Part shown: piece by piece, positions 29,030 through 39,678 of the stretch
Position numbering within the stretch: the stretch's first letter is position 1
Layout of the letters: the number at the start of each line of letters is the position of its first letter
Assembly: GCA_001310415.1 (NCBI GenBank)
Contig: BAXE01000003.1
Location: 62,001-126,000, forward strand
Reading direction: 5' to 3'
Length of the DNA: 64,000 nt
Source: Enterovibrio sp. JCM 19048
Lineage (GTDB): Bacteria > Pseudomonadota > Gammaproteobacteria > Enterobacterales > Vibrionaceae
Translations under genes and position numbers: made by a program
Notes under the pieces: model-generated
Database searches by the model: none
The model's input: the letters and a program-made list of their open reading frames with translations, nothing else
What the model was told of the DNA's origin: nothing

Positions 29030-30024
29030 TTAAGAAAGGGTTAGTGGCTGTCGCAGTATCTACAGTATTGAGTGGTTGTGTGGTTGGCGGTGTAGACACT
29101 GTTTGTCTTCCAAATGCTCAGATCGATATCGAGTCATCGCCAGTACCGGCAAAAACGACTGAAGATATTAAAGTAATCGTACTTCCAGTGGATATGTCAT
29201 TTAGCGACCCAGCTAAAGGTCGTCTACAAACAGTGTTCCGTAATGACCTTGAGGCGACCATTGAAAAAACGGGCAGCAAGCTGGTTGACCGTAAGCTTGC
29301 AAACAAGCTTAAAGGTGAAATTAAACTGGCTGAGCAAAGTGGCCGTTTGAACACCAAAGGTGTTCCAATTGCGGATCTGGCAATTCTGACTGAAGTAACA
29401 GCAAGTAACCTTTCTTACTCCTTTACTGAGCGTAAAGAAAAAGTCAATGATGAAGGCGAGAAGAAAGTCTACCCAGCGCACTGTGATTTCACTACTGAAG
29501 TCAAAGCGGTTGCTAAAGTTGTCTCTCTTCCAGATATGGAACTGGTTGAGCGAATCGAATTTTCCAGCAAAGATTTTTTGAAATCAGAAACAACGAACTC
29601 TCGCTGCCCAATCTCTGATGCACAATACACCTCTATGGCGAGTGAAGCTGCAGCGAAATCTGTGAAGTACAATTTTAACTTGCAAAAACTGCTGGCACCT
29701 TCTGCACCTGTAATGGAAATGCGTCAGTGTGAAGCAGGCACCATGGTGAAAGTGGCTATGGGTACAAACAAACGAATCCAGCCAGGTGCAGACATTTCTT
29801 TCTCGCAAGTATTCAAATCTGATGATGGCCACACAGAAACTTACACTGTGGGCGAAGGTTACGTAGTGAAGCATGAAGCTGATGCGGTTAAGCCTGCGTT
29901 TGCGTGGGTTGCGATTGATGAAGAACTGTCTCTGAAACTGCGTAAAGGCGACACAGCTAAGCTGGTGCCTGAAGAATGCGCAATTTGGGATGTTCTGTGT
30001 ATGACAAATAACTGGGGCATCTAA
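29026..30024 (+). CDS. LpoB/CsgG-like lipoprotein
   Basis: This 332-residue lipoprotein starts with GTG at 29026, overlapping the previous stop by 4 bases. The signal peptide MIKKGLVAVAVSTVLSGC ends in a lipobox Cys at residue 18. After a linker the sequence IKVIVLPVDMSFSDPAKGRL resembles the CsgG/LpoB fold start, followed by LRTVF-like and AKLVDRKLANK-like segments that suit that fold. Similarity is weak, and LpoB-type activation of penicillin-binding proteins is a guess supported only by the nearby lytic transglycosylase. Several Cys residues (near 152, 193, 236, 322 and 328) could form disulfides in the periplasm. Confidence 0.6.
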   Translation: MIKKGLVAVAVSTVLSGCVVGGVDTVCLPNAQIDIESSPVPAKTTEDIKVIVLPVDMSFSDPAKGRLQTVFRNDLEATIEKTGSKLVDRKLANKLKGEIKLAEQSGRLNTKGVPIADLAILTEVTASNLSYSFTERKEKVNDEGEKKVYPAHCDFTTEVKAVAKVVSLPDMELVERIEFSSKDFLKSETTNSRCPISDAQYTSMASEAAAKSVKYNFNLQKLLAPSAPVMEMRQCEAGTMVKVAMGTNKRIQPGADISFSQVFKSDDGHTETYTVGEGYVVKHEADAVKPAFAWVAIDEELSLKLRKGDTAKLVPEECAIWDVLCMTNNWGI

Positions 30025-30629
30025 TGAGAACTAAGAGCCTACTAGCAGTCTCTTTGGCACTCGTTCTTTCTGCGTGTTCTAGCAACAACGCGACCGTAGA
30101 ACAAAGCCAGAACTTTGCTGCTTGTACATTCCCAGATGCACCACAAGTTTCAGCTCCAGGTTGGATCTGTGACGTGATGCCATCTGATATCGCTATCGCA
30201 GCAACTGGTTACGCGAAGAAAAGCGCGGCAGGCATGAGCGTTATGCGCAAAATTGCTGCTAACGATGCGCGTGTTGCACTGGCTTCTCAGTTCGAAATCG
30301 ACGTGAACAACATGTTCAAACAAGCTGTTGAAGGCTCAGTGAGCACAACTTCTGCAGAAGGTTCTAGCGAGTCAGTGATGGAAACGTTTGAAAACATCAC
30401 CAAGACCGTTGTTAGCCGCTCGTTGACTGACAGTCGCGTGTTGGTAAGCCAAGCTAGCCCAACCGGTGGTTTGTATGTATTGGTCGGCATGGATCAGGAA
30501 GCATACAAAGTAAACCGTAACGCAGCGATTGATACGGCGACTCAAGACGCTCAGCTATGGAACCAGTTCAACAACGAGAAAGCGGCTGAAGATCTGGCGA
30601 ACGCGCTTGAATCTCTGAAGCAGCTGTAA
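30024..30629 (+). CDS. Small LPP20-family lipoprotein
   Basis: This intact 201-residue lipoprotein has signal peptide MRTKSLLAVSLALVLSAC and lipobox Cys at residue 18. The mature part has a short Ser/Asn linker, then PGWICDVMPSDIAIAATGYA, the LPP20-type start, followed by helix ARVALASQFEIDV and the late strand GGLYVLVGMDQEA. It overlaps the preceding stop by one base and ends before a strong terminator, closing the three-lipoprotein operon. No enzymatic motif is seen. Confidence 0.75.
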   Translation: MRTKSLLAVSLALVLSACSSNNATVEQSQNFAACTFPDAPQVSAPGWICDVMPSDIAIAATGYAKKSAAGMSVMRKIAANDARVALASQFEIDVNNMFKQAVEGSVSTTSAEGSSESVMETFENITKTVVSRSLTDSRVLVSQASPTGGLYVLVGMDQEAYKVNRNAAIDTATQDAQLWNQFNNEKAAEDLANALESLKQL

Positions 30630-30657
30630 TCCCGAAACGTTTGAAACGAATTTAAAT

Positions 30658-30685
30658 GAGGTTATCGGAAGATAACCTCTTTTTT
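30658..30685 (+). terminator. Rho-independent terminator after lipoprotein operon
   Basis: A 9-bp stem GAGGTTATC / GATAACCTC with a GGAA tetraloop is followed by a run of six or more T. It lies 29 bases after the stop of the third lipoprotein and 17 bases before the next gene. Confidence 0.9.
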
Positions 30686-30701
30686 ATATTGTGAGGTCGT
30701 A

Positions 30702-32309
30702 ATGAAAGTGATGGGAAAAAGGACATTTATCTCTGCAGTCATCGCTGTAGCTTTGGCGGGTGGAAGCGCATTTGCATCTGATTCATTTGCGGAGTTGGAC
30801 AGAGAAGCTGCCCGTATCAAGCAACCAAAATCCCAACAAATCGAAGAATTTCATGCTTGGTTAGACGCCTATTTGGATGAGTACGAAGCGTGGCGTGATA
30901 ACTACACGGCAAATCTCGATAAAGAGCGTGCATCGCTGATTGAACAATGGGGCAGTGGCGATCTTTCTGATGCAACTGTCGCTGTTGATTATTCCGAAGG
31001 AAACACAGTTAAAAAAGTCGTTGATTATGAGAACAATACGGCGACAGTTTCTGTCCTTGTAGATGCCGATGCGGATGTTGACGAGGCGCTGGCAGGAATT
31101 TCCAGTCTAGAAGTTGATGGTAACAAGCTTGCCGTCACTAGCGTTCAGCCAGACGTTGAATTTGTTGATTATTCCGCCGAGCAAGAAGCGAAAGAGAAAC
31201 AATTTGTTCTCGACCATGTTCAGAGCCAGATGCGCGAACTGGACGTTCAGGCAGAGCGCTTGGTTCAATCAAATACGGGCATACCTGCTTCGTTTATCTA
31301 CGAGCGTGCTTACAAGAAAAAGTTAGCCATTATTCAATCGGCTGCGCCGCGTATTTCGGCTATCAGTCAGCAGTTCCAGCAAAAGCGCAAGGAGCTTGGC
31401 ATTCCTGAACCGGTAAAACCTGCCGAAACGACCAAAACTGAGCCAACAGCACCTGTTCCTGTACCCCCCCCAGTGCCGGAAGTGGCAAAGGAGGTTGTAA
31501 CCGCTAAAGCGCAGATTGATAAAGATAAGAGTGCAGTTAACGCTACCGAGATTAACGATAACGTCGAAGAGGCTGAAAAGCCGAAAGAGGTATTGGTCAG
31601 TGAGGTCGATACGGCTGACGTACCCGAAGTTAAACCTGAGGTAGTAAAACCAACGCCTGAAGTACAAAAGCCAACGGTTTCAGAAAAGCCATCAGAGCAG
31701 CTTGCCCAAGTCGCTGAAGTGAAAGCGAAGAAAAAGGTGGTGAGCTACAAGGTGAACCTACCTCAGGGAGCGCTAAAAGAGCGTGCGTCAGCATACCAGC
31801 CACTGGTTGAAACAGAAAGTGAGCGCTGGGATATCGATGCAGCACTTGTTATGGCCATCATGCACAGCGAATCGTCCTTCCGTCCCGATGCGAAATCTCA
31901 CGTTCCGGCTTATGGTTTGATGCAGGTAGTCCCTACCAGCGCGGGTCATGACGTGAACAAGCAGATGCGAAACATCGACGCGCCGATGAAGGCCAAAGAT
32001 TTGTATGTGCCGCCAGTGAACGTAGAAACGGGTACTGCGTATCTGAACATTCTTGAAAAGCGATACCTGAAGTCGATTACCAATGAAGAAAGCCGCATGT
32101 ACTGCGTAATTGCCGCTTACAACACTGGCGCGGGTAACGTTGCAAAAGCATTCAACAAAGATCGTTCAACGAACATCCGCAAGGCTGCAGACGTCATCAA
32201 TCAAATGTCGCCGGACGAAGTGTATGAGCATCTCATTAACAATCTTCCTTACGACGAAACGAAAAACTACCTACGCAAGGTAAATGGCCGCATTTCCTTG
32301 TATCAGTAA
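30702..32309 (+). CDS. MltC-like lytic transglycosylase with long Pro/Glu/Lys linker
   Basis: This 535-residue periplasmic murein hydrolase has a signal peptide (MKVMGKRTFISAVIAVALAG then SAFA). The N-terminal domain resembles the MltC-specific region: EEFHAWLDAYLDEYEAWRDN and the strand-rich VVDYENNTATVSVLVDADAD. A flexible Pro/Glu/Lys/Val-rich linker covers roughly residues 228-345. The SLT catalytic domain follows, with the predicted catalytic Glu at residue 390 (ALVMAIMHSESSF), then AYGLMQVVPTSAG and AAYNTGAGNVAKAF. It differs from E. coli MltC by the linker and by having no lipobox. A role in peptidoglycan remodelling is certain by family, the physiological process is not. Confidence 0.85.
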   Translation: MKVMGKRTFISAVIAVALAGGSAFASDSFAELDREAARIKQPKSQQIEEFHAWLDAYLDEYEAWRDNYTANLDKERASLIEQWGSGDLSDATVAVDYSEGNTVKKVVDYENNTATVSVLVDADADVDEALAGISSLEVDGNKLAVTSVQPDVEFVDYSAEQEAKEKQFVLDHVQSQMRELDVQAERLVQSNTGIPASFIYERAYKKKLAIIQSAAPRISAISQQFQQKRKELGIPEPVKPAETTKTEPTAPVPVPPPVPEVAKEVVTAKAQIDKDKSAVNATEINDNVEEAEKPKEVLVSEVDTADVPEVKPEVVKPTPEVQKPTVSEKPSEQLAQVAEVKAKKKVVSYKVNLPQGALKERASAYQPLVETESERWDIDAALVMAIMHSESSFRPDAKSHVPAYGLMQVVPTSAGHDVNKQMRNIDAPMKAKDLYVPPVNVETGTAYLNILEKRYLKSITNEESRMYCVIAAYNTGAGNVAKAFNKDRSTNIRKAADVINQMSPDEVYEHLINNLPYDETKNYLRKVNGRISLYQ

Positions 32310-32323
32310 CCCTGGAGAGATAA

Positions 32324-32485
32324 GTGTTTAAATATTTTGTCTTTGGTCTCGTTGGCCTGGGCGTTTTTATTGGTGTGCGATTCGCTGACGATATCAAAGA
32401 GTACGTCAGTGAAGATGAAATTGAAGCGATTTCCGAGCAGGTAATCGAGTCGGCAATTGAAAAACTGGAAGATCTAAAGGGGTAA
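32324..32485 (+). CDS. Small 53-residue membrane protein
   Basis: A short open frame starts with GTG at 32324, preceded by GGAGAGAT, and ends at TAA 32483-32485, 3 bases before the next ATG. The product begins with the hydrophobic stretch KYFVFGLVGLGVFIGVRFA (one membrane helix) and ends in an acidic helical tail (SEDEIEAISEQVIESAIEKL). It fits exactly between two genes with operon-like spacing, which supports it being real. I do not recognise its family. Single-span topology suggests a regulatory or adaptor peptide. Confidence 0.6.
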   Translation: MFKYFVFGLVGLGVFIGVRFADDIKEYVSEDEIEAISEQVIESAIEKLEDLKG

Positions 32486-32488
32486 TGA

Positions 32489-33267
32489 ATGTCGTTAGCT
32501 GAGACCAATGAGCAAATGACGGTAGAGGAAGTCACAAAGCGCAACTTGCGTGACCATGTGCGTGAAAAATGGGCCAGAATGATTGCGTTGGTTTCCATCA
32601 TCGTTATCGCACTAGGCGGGTTCAATGATTCTTGGGATGCCATAGAGAAGCTCTCCAACTTTACGCTTTCCCAATTCACGGATATTCCATCTAAAAACAA
32701 GTTGGATCGTATCTACATCCGCGCATCAGAAGATGTGCTGGAAGAGACCCTTGGTGCGCCTGTATACGTCAAAAAGACCGCTTCTGGCGAGTTCATCAGA
32801 TACTATGATGACAAACGCTTTGTGCTTTCTGCCGTCACCCAAGATGGCGCTATCTCAGCACTGTTGGTCTTCCCGAAAGAAGGCTTCTTGCCAAACACTG
32901 AAGAGCATGCTGGTGGTGAGCTTTTGTTGGAGCAAAATCTTTCCAATATTGAAAACATCGAAGATGTACGAGTGAACTACTCGCGCTCTGTGAGCTATTA
33001 CATTGAGGAAAGTCCGGCAGGTTCATTTGGCAATCTGTATACGTCTGTCGCTGGTTTTACAGAGTTTCTTACGCCGTTGGATGATGAAAAGCGCTCTCGC
33101 ATGTCTGAGTTGTCTGAAGGCTTGATGTTAGGAGACGATATCTCCACACAGATCATGCTTTCCGCGATACTACTGTGCCTAACTTCTATGGCTACAGCAT
33201 GCAAGGCCTGGGTATTTTGGAGAATGCGATTCTGACGCTGACCGAGTACCGACTCATTACCAAGTAA
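32489..33267 (+). CDS. Unrecognised membrane-anchored protein, frameshifted near the C-terminus
   Basis: This is a protein of about 259 residues. A single transmembrane helix at about residues 31-47 (MIALVSIIVIALGGF) follows a cytoplasmic N-terminus rich in charge. The rest is presumably periplasmic and mixed alpha/beta. The frame breaks near 33165. The alternative frame continues RDTTVPNFYGYSMQG and ends at TAA 33265-33267, just before the bidirectional terminator, so a one-base loss is likely. It follows the 53-residue protein by 3 bases. No family assignment is made. Confidence 0.6.
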
Positions 33268-33285
33268 TGGTTTATTCAGCGAAGT

Positions 33286-33312
33286 AAAAGGGAGCCATCT
33301 GGCTCCCTTTTT
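33286..33312. terminator. Bidirectional rho-independent terminator
   Basis: AAAAGGGAGCC and GGCTCCCTTTT are arms of a perfect stem with an ATCT loop, with an A-run and T-run at either end. It separates the rightward cell-envelope genes from the leftward acfD gene. Confidence 0.9.
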
Positions 33313-33314
33313 CG

Positions 33315-36300
33315 TTAGAAGTAGAACACATCAGCCTTAGTGACTGAATCTATTTCCAGCGGGTTAAACAGTGGCTTTGGCAGGTTTAGTGCCGCAACTG
33401 CCGTTTTACCTGCAGGGGAAATGCCACCGACATACTGGATTTCGGTAGTGTTTGGCAAAATGTTAGCCACTACACCCGGGTTCCACGCGGTGAAAAACTC
33501 AGTCAGGTCGGTTTGCGTCACGTAAGAAGCACAGAGCATCAGGCATCATTCTTTGATAATCCCTGCCCGTAACACATGTTTTCACCTTTCAGGTTCAAGC
33601 CTTCTTCACTTTGGTTGCGCGTTAAACGGTGCATTAGCTTGAAGAAGTTGAAACCGTTCATATCTGGACGGTCTAGCGTTGAATAGAAAGCCGGAATGTT
33701 TTCAGCGTCATACCAGTCATTCAAGTCAAAAGCGTTATCTGCCCATTCCTTCAGCTGTGCAAACATCACCAGTCGCTCACCAGGACCACCCGCGCCCCAG
33801 GCGTGGCCATTTTCTGCTTTCACAAAATCAGGCGCAATGCGGATATCCCGTTCAACACGCGACATAACACCATGGTGTTTTTGTTGCATGTAAAGACCGA
33901 GAACGTTGTTCGCGACTTCGGTTGCACCGTCAACATTGAGTGGTGCTTCCGCTGCGTTGTGTCCAACCTCATGCCAAATCAACCAGTCGTTGAGTGGTGC
34001 TGTTGGAATGTTTTCGCTTTTCGCATTGAAACTGGAGTTCATTACTGGATAGCCAGAATGCGCTGCGCCAACACTGATCGCCACATCATTCACAAAGGCA
34101 TGACGGTTGTTCGGTGCACCTGAGTGAGTTGCCATCTTGTTGTCTTTGCCTTCTAGGCTTCATCGCGGGCGTAGAAGTCATTTAGATCGCGCGCAAATTG
34201 ATCCAGATCTTCTGCAAACTGGCTAACACCGCCTTCAATGTTCGCAGCATTCAGGTTCGCTTTTGGCGCGGTATACACAAAGCTTGCCGATACCACATCC
34301 CCAATTGGTGCAGGAGAGTTTTGAGGATTCACCCAACCACCTTTGGAGGAATCAAACAGCGGTGCGGCGACAGTGCCACTGAAGTTGATATGCACGTTTT
34401 CGCTGTTACCACCGGAAACGTAAATCAGGCCACCATAAGGCACTGTGAACTCTTGGCTGCCATTTACAGGCAGGGTGAAGCTCTTTTGCATACGAGGTGG
34501 ACGCTTCAGTGCCAATTCGTGCTTTTCCCGTCCGGTGAGATCATCATGCAATGCAATAGTCACGGTTACCGGGGTGTTGTTGCCGGAAACTGACACAGTG
34601 AAAGGTTTATGCGCCTCTGCCCAATGACCCGTTGCCTGACGGTTACCCGCATAGTACGCAACGACCTTGTGACTCATATCCAACGTGAGATTTTCAGCGG
34701 CCGCAGAACCAGTAGGCTCACCTGGGAATTCACGGATGTCGACTTTAACGTCGTAATCCCAGAAAGAGCGACCCAGCATTAAGCGGTTAATGGTTTTTCC
34801 ATATAGTTAAGCGGGTAGCTTGGGTTCATCATGCCTGCGTATTCACCGGCATCTGAACCGTAAACCATGTTCATGGAAACAAGCTGTTGGCCCAAATCAA
34901 CAGGACAGGACGTACCGGTGGCTCCCTGATCTTTGGTGTAGCAATTCAGGAACTGGGTGAAGCGCTCAAAACCAAGCTCATCATCCAATCCAGCCTCGTA
35001 ACGGTACTCTAGATCATTCCAAAGCCAGACCGACATATTGCTGTAGAGACGGTTTAAATCGACGCTGCTCAGACGCTCGCCTTCCTTGCCGCGAGTACGG
35101 AAATAACGCTCATGTTGGTAGAGACGCTCAATATTGGTGCCCAGATCAGCCGCTTTGATCATCGCACGGGCTTCATCATTGCCTAAATCAAGCTTGGTAT
35201 AAATAGGACGAGCCATATCGCCAGTCAGCGGAATGCCGTTCCCCGGACGATACTCCAGGCAATTAATTTCGTAGTGATAGTTCGGCAGAACACACTGTTG
35301 ATAAGTGCGCTTACCATCCACTTCGAATTTCGACAGCAAATCGTCGATAGCTTTATAAAGTGATTTAGTATCGATAACCGGATGGCCGTCGGACAGATCA
35401 AGCTTGCCATTTTCATCCCTGACGAAATGGTCTTCCTCGCGGATAAAGGCTTTGTGCTGAACCTGATTACCTTCGTCATCTTGTTCGACATAGTACGCCG
35501 TTTCCAACTCAGGTTTTTTGCCGGGTGGGGATTCCAGTAAGTGTTCCCAAACCACATTGCCATCTTCATCAATAGTGTATGGTAAGGTTGGCAGTTCACC
35601 GGCGCCAGAAGCTTTTGCTGGGTAGTGCTCAATGATGTACAAGCCATATTCGCGGTTAGAACGAACGCGATCAGCGTAACCATCATTCGGGCCATTGCCA
35701 GTAGGAACGACAGATTCACCCATACCGAAAGCAATACCTGCAGCATCAAGCAGGCGACCCAGTTCACCCGCATTGTTTGTGCGGCGAACGGTTTCCATCA
35801 CTAAAATATTGCCGCCACGGCTAACGTAATCGACCAAAGCGGTGACGTCATCCTGGGTCAGTTTTGGTTTAGAGGTATCTGAAGTATGTGGGGGAAGGTA
35901 AGGGTCCCCTTTCAAGCCGTGATACTCGAAACCATTCAATATAAGTAGTGGAGTGTCCGTCGGTTTAATCCCGTCAAAGTGGTTTAACTGAACCGTGTTA
36001 ACGTTAAACTCAGGTGCGATAACGTAATCGGCTTGATTACCAAATACCTGCCCATGTCTGGAGAAATAAACGTGAGGGATATTGGTACCCACATTGATTT
36101 GATCGCCATCTGTACGTTGGGTCAGGTAGCGGATAACGTTGCTGAAGAAATTCAGCATATCATCGCCATCGTCTTTGCCGGTGCAGCTGCTATTGCCGTT
36201 CCAAGAGTAGTTAGTTGGGCAAACTAAAATCGAGTTGTAACGGGCGTTGCCCATTACCATGACTTTCCCTTTGCCTATCTCGCCAATACTTACGAAAGGC

Positions 36301-37859
36301 AAGCCAAACGTCGCTGTTTCAGCCCCCACTTTTTCAGGGAGCTCTATGGACGGTGCTTCTGTAACATAAGCCAGACCGCGAGTATCGTAGGCTTTAAGAT
36401 CATCAAACGAAATCCAATAGTTGTTGTCGTTGCGCGCCATCATGACAGGAAAGGCTTGGTTGGAAATATTGACTGCCGCCTGTGCACGCGCGGTGCCGAC
36501 ACTGCTGTAAAAGTTAGTGGCATCTGCAAATACATGGAACTTGTTTACTGGCTTCCAACCTTCGGCTACCGCATCGTTAATACCCCAAAGCTTGTTAATC
36601 TCCCCCTGAATGTTGGCGAGATCATCCGATGCAACACGAACCGGGCTTTCTTGAGCAAAACGCGATTGAGACGTCAAACAGCCGCTTGGACACAGCACTT
36701 CATCAATTTGCTTGGCTATGCCGCTATTGAACTGGGTTTCAAACTCCGCTTTGACGGTCTGTGTTGTGCCATTACCTAATGCCAGTTCGGTGTCTTTGTC
36801 ATTGAGCGACAGCGAGATCGCTTCGTTAATAACGTTTGGATAGAGGGCAAACGTGGCGGCAACCGCATCCGAAATAACCAGACGTTCGCCGTCAACTTTT
36901 GCGTAACGCTTCACCAAGGCTTCAGCATTGCGTCCGCGCTGGTCTTCACCAAGTTCAGATAAAGTGAACGCAGTTTTATTACCGCGGATTTCACCCAGCT
37001 CAAAAGTATCAATGCCAAACGAAATGGAATCGCCCCAAACAAACTCAAACTGACCTAGTTCGTTGGTTTTACCGCGGGATGAACGGCTGTAGTAGGAGAT
37101 ACCTTCAACAGGAAGCCCTGCAGAATCTGTCAACATACCTTGAGATGTAATCGCCTCTTCGGGTTTGTATTGATATGCCTCTTCTGCATTGGCTGAAACG
37201 AAACCTGCGTTGAGGTCAGTTGACGTGCCTGGAGTGACTTCAGGCTCAACCTCAGGAACGTGGGAGCTTGGCAGTTTGTCTGCCAGGTTTTCTTCGGCAG
37301 GTTTTTCTTCCAGCAGTTTGTCGAATTCTTCCGCCGGTAAGGTCAGGTCATTGTTATACGCGGATGCAAACGCCAGTTTGTCCTGAGTGGTTGTCAGCGC
37401 GATATCGATTTGATTGCCATTCGCTGGTGAAACGGACTTCAGCAGTGCGATAGCGTTACGTGCTTTGTTTTCGTCACCGTCAAATTCGAGCGCATCTGCC
37501 AATTTAAGGCGATGTCGGGCAATCGCTTCGCCAGAGCGCGGTTTTAGATTGCCAAACACATTGTCAAAGGATGCCAGCACGGTGCCTTCATAGTCACAAA
37601 TGATGCTGTCATTCTGGGAGAATTCAAACTGATGTGCGGGAGCGCCATTGCAGGTCACTGAGTCTCTAAATACAAGTGAACCGTCTAGAGAGAATTCACC
37701 GGCAATCATAGGGTCAGGCATACCAATATCAGGAGAGCCGTCAGTCCCTTCTTCAGGTAAGACAGGTGGAGGAAGTACAGACTGATTCAAGTCAGTGTCA
37801 TCGTTACAGCCTGCGAGTGCAGCTACGATGAGCAGTGATAATAGTTTTTTCTTATGCAT
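33315..37859 (-). CDS. acfD: AcfD/SslE-type lipoprotein zinc metalloprotease, frameshifted
   Basis: This large surface lipoprotein of about 1514 residues matches the length and sequence pattern of V. cholerae AcfD and E. coli SslE (YghJ). The start at 37859 has AAGGAA upstream and gives signal peptide [18 protein letters not shown] with lipobox Cys at residue 18. Shared N-terminal segments include [19 protein letters not shown] and [19 protein letters not shown]. The catalytic M60-type motif HEVGH is at 33973-33959, followed about 19 residues after its second His by a possible Glu ligand (GATEVANN). SslE degrades mucin and is exported by a type II system. Frames break near 34790, 34140 and 33545. 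It is a single-gene transcription unit ending at a shared terminator. Confidence 0.9.
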
Positions 37860-38060
37860 TCTCGTTCCTTTAAACCACACAGGTGGTAAAAATGATTTTT
37901 TCTTTGTTTTTTAAGAAAAAAGGCGGCAATTTTTACAGCAAGAATTGGTAAGAAACGAGAACTATTTTATGAATACTGAACGAATGCCCAGTTTGGCAAC
38001 GGATTGATTAAACCTTGTACTTTTAAGAGGTTAAGACTTGCGCTGACTGGGGGCGCTGGC

Positions 38061-38089
38061 GAAAAAAAGCCAGACCGAAGTCTGGCTTT
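38061..38089 (-). terminator. rhlE terminator
   Basis: Read on the minus strand, AAAGCCAGAC / GTCTGGCTTT form a 10-bp stem with a 4-base loop. The 3' arm runs into seven Ts (the A-run at 38062-38068 on the plus strand). It lies about 25 bases past the rhlE stop. Confidence 0.85.
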
Positions 38090-38114
38090 CCGTAGCGATT
38101 AAAGCGGGAGAGTA

Positions 38115-39678
38115 TCAGTACTCGCCCCAGCTGACTTTTACTGAATCACCGGCGGGTTTACGGCGTGGTTTAATGGAACGATTACCGTTGTTCGCGCGCG
38201 GCTTTTGTGCACTGTCGCCTTGTGGCTTTTGCTGTGATTGACCTGCTTTTGCAGGATTGCCATTGCGGTTACCGTTACGGGTACCTTCGCGGCGTGGTTT
38301 GTTTTCGCCTGAACCTTGCTCACGGTTTGATTGATCGCGTTTTTGTTCTGGCTTGCCCTGACCATTTTGGCGTGGCTTACCGTTTGCGGCACTTGGCTTT
38401 CTGCGCTGCGCAGGTTTATCACCACGCGGCTTGCTACCCGCTTGGCCTTCAGCTTTCACTTCTTTGTTTTGCGCTTGTGGCTTCTTCGGCTTTTTAGGCT
38501 TCTTCGCCTTGATAGGGCGGGTATCCAGTGCTTTTTCCGGAAGCGCAGTGGAAGGTTTGAAACCTGACAGCTCTTCGCGTGGCAGCAGTTGCTGGATCAA
38601 ACGCTCGATACCGAACAGATCGTCCGCTTCATCTGCACACACCAGCGAAACCGCTTTACCGGCTTCACCCGCGCGACCAGTACGTCCAATGCGGTGCACG
38701 TAGTCTTCGGCCACGTGTGGAATTTCGAAGTTCACCACTTGTGGCAACTGAGGAATGTCGATACCACGTGCAGCGATGTCGGTTGCTACCAACACGCGAA
38801 CGTCGCCGGATTTGAAATCTGCCAGTGCTTTGGTACGTGCGCTTTGACTCTTGTTACCGTGAATTGGCGCAGCAGTGATGCCTTCGTCATTCAAAAAGTG
38901 CGACAGTTTGTTCGCGCCGTGTTTGGTGCGGGTAAACACCAGTACCTGTTTCCAGTTGCCATCTTTGATGAGCTTGGAAAGCATCGCCGGTTTCTTTTTC
39001 TTGTCAGCCGGGTATACCAGTTGCTCAACCGTGCGTGCGGTTGAGTTTGCCGGTGTCACTGAAATTTCAACCGGGTTGTTCACCAGCCTTTAGCCAGATC
39101 GCGGATTTCAGCAGAGAAGGTTGCCGAGAAAAGCAGGTTCTGACGGTTTTTCGGCAGCAGATCCAGGATCTTTTTAATGTCGCGGAAAAAGCCCATGTCC
39201 AGCATGCGGTCTGCTTCATCCAGCACCAGCACTTCAAGCTGAGAGAACTTCACAGCGTTTTGCTGGTACAAATCCAGCAGACGACCCGGTGTCGCCACCA
39301 AAATGTCAGTGCCTTACGCAGCGCCATCATCTGTGGGTTGATCTTCACACCACCGAAAACCACGTTTGAACGCAGGCGCATATGGCGGCTGTAAACTACG
39401 GCGTTTTCGTGGATTTGCGCTGCAAGCTCGCGGGTAGGCGTTAGGATCAGGGCGCGAACATGGTTTGGTTTGGTGCGTTGGCCATTGTCCAGACGCTCCA
39501 GAATAGGCAGAACGAAACCTGCGGTTTTACCTGTACCTGTCTGCGCGGCAGCCATCACGTCTTTGCCTTCCAGTACTGCAGGGATAGCCTGAGCCTGAAT
39601 CGGAGACGGTGTGTCGTAGCCTTTTTCCTGAATGGCGCGAAGGATTGGCGCAGAAAGACCTAAAGCGGTAAAACCCAT
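38115..39678 (-). CDS. rhlE: ATP-dependent RNA helicase RhlE, frameshifted
   Basis: This DEAD-box RNA helicase of about 521 residues begins [16 protein letters not shown] as RhlE proteins do. Helicase motifs in order are Q motif [13 protein letters not shown], Walker [26 protein letters not shown] ([11 protein letters not shown]), FSATFS, and in the C-terminal domain [12 protein letters not shown] and [10 protein letters not shown]. The last 120 residues are Lys/Gln/Gly/Arg-rich and disordered, a usual RNA-binding tail. Frames break near 39307 (a lost G in the run before [10 protein letters not shown]) and near 39080 (a lost T at AKGL). Function is RNA remodelling in ribosome assembly and cold response. 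It is adjacent to the eCIS island and transcribed away from it. Confidence 0.93.

Noticed and set aside
37874-37887. Small inverted repeat ACCAC-ACAG-GTGGT just before acfD
   Set aside because: Arms of only 5 bp near the ribosome binding site are common by chance. No matching regulator is known to me.
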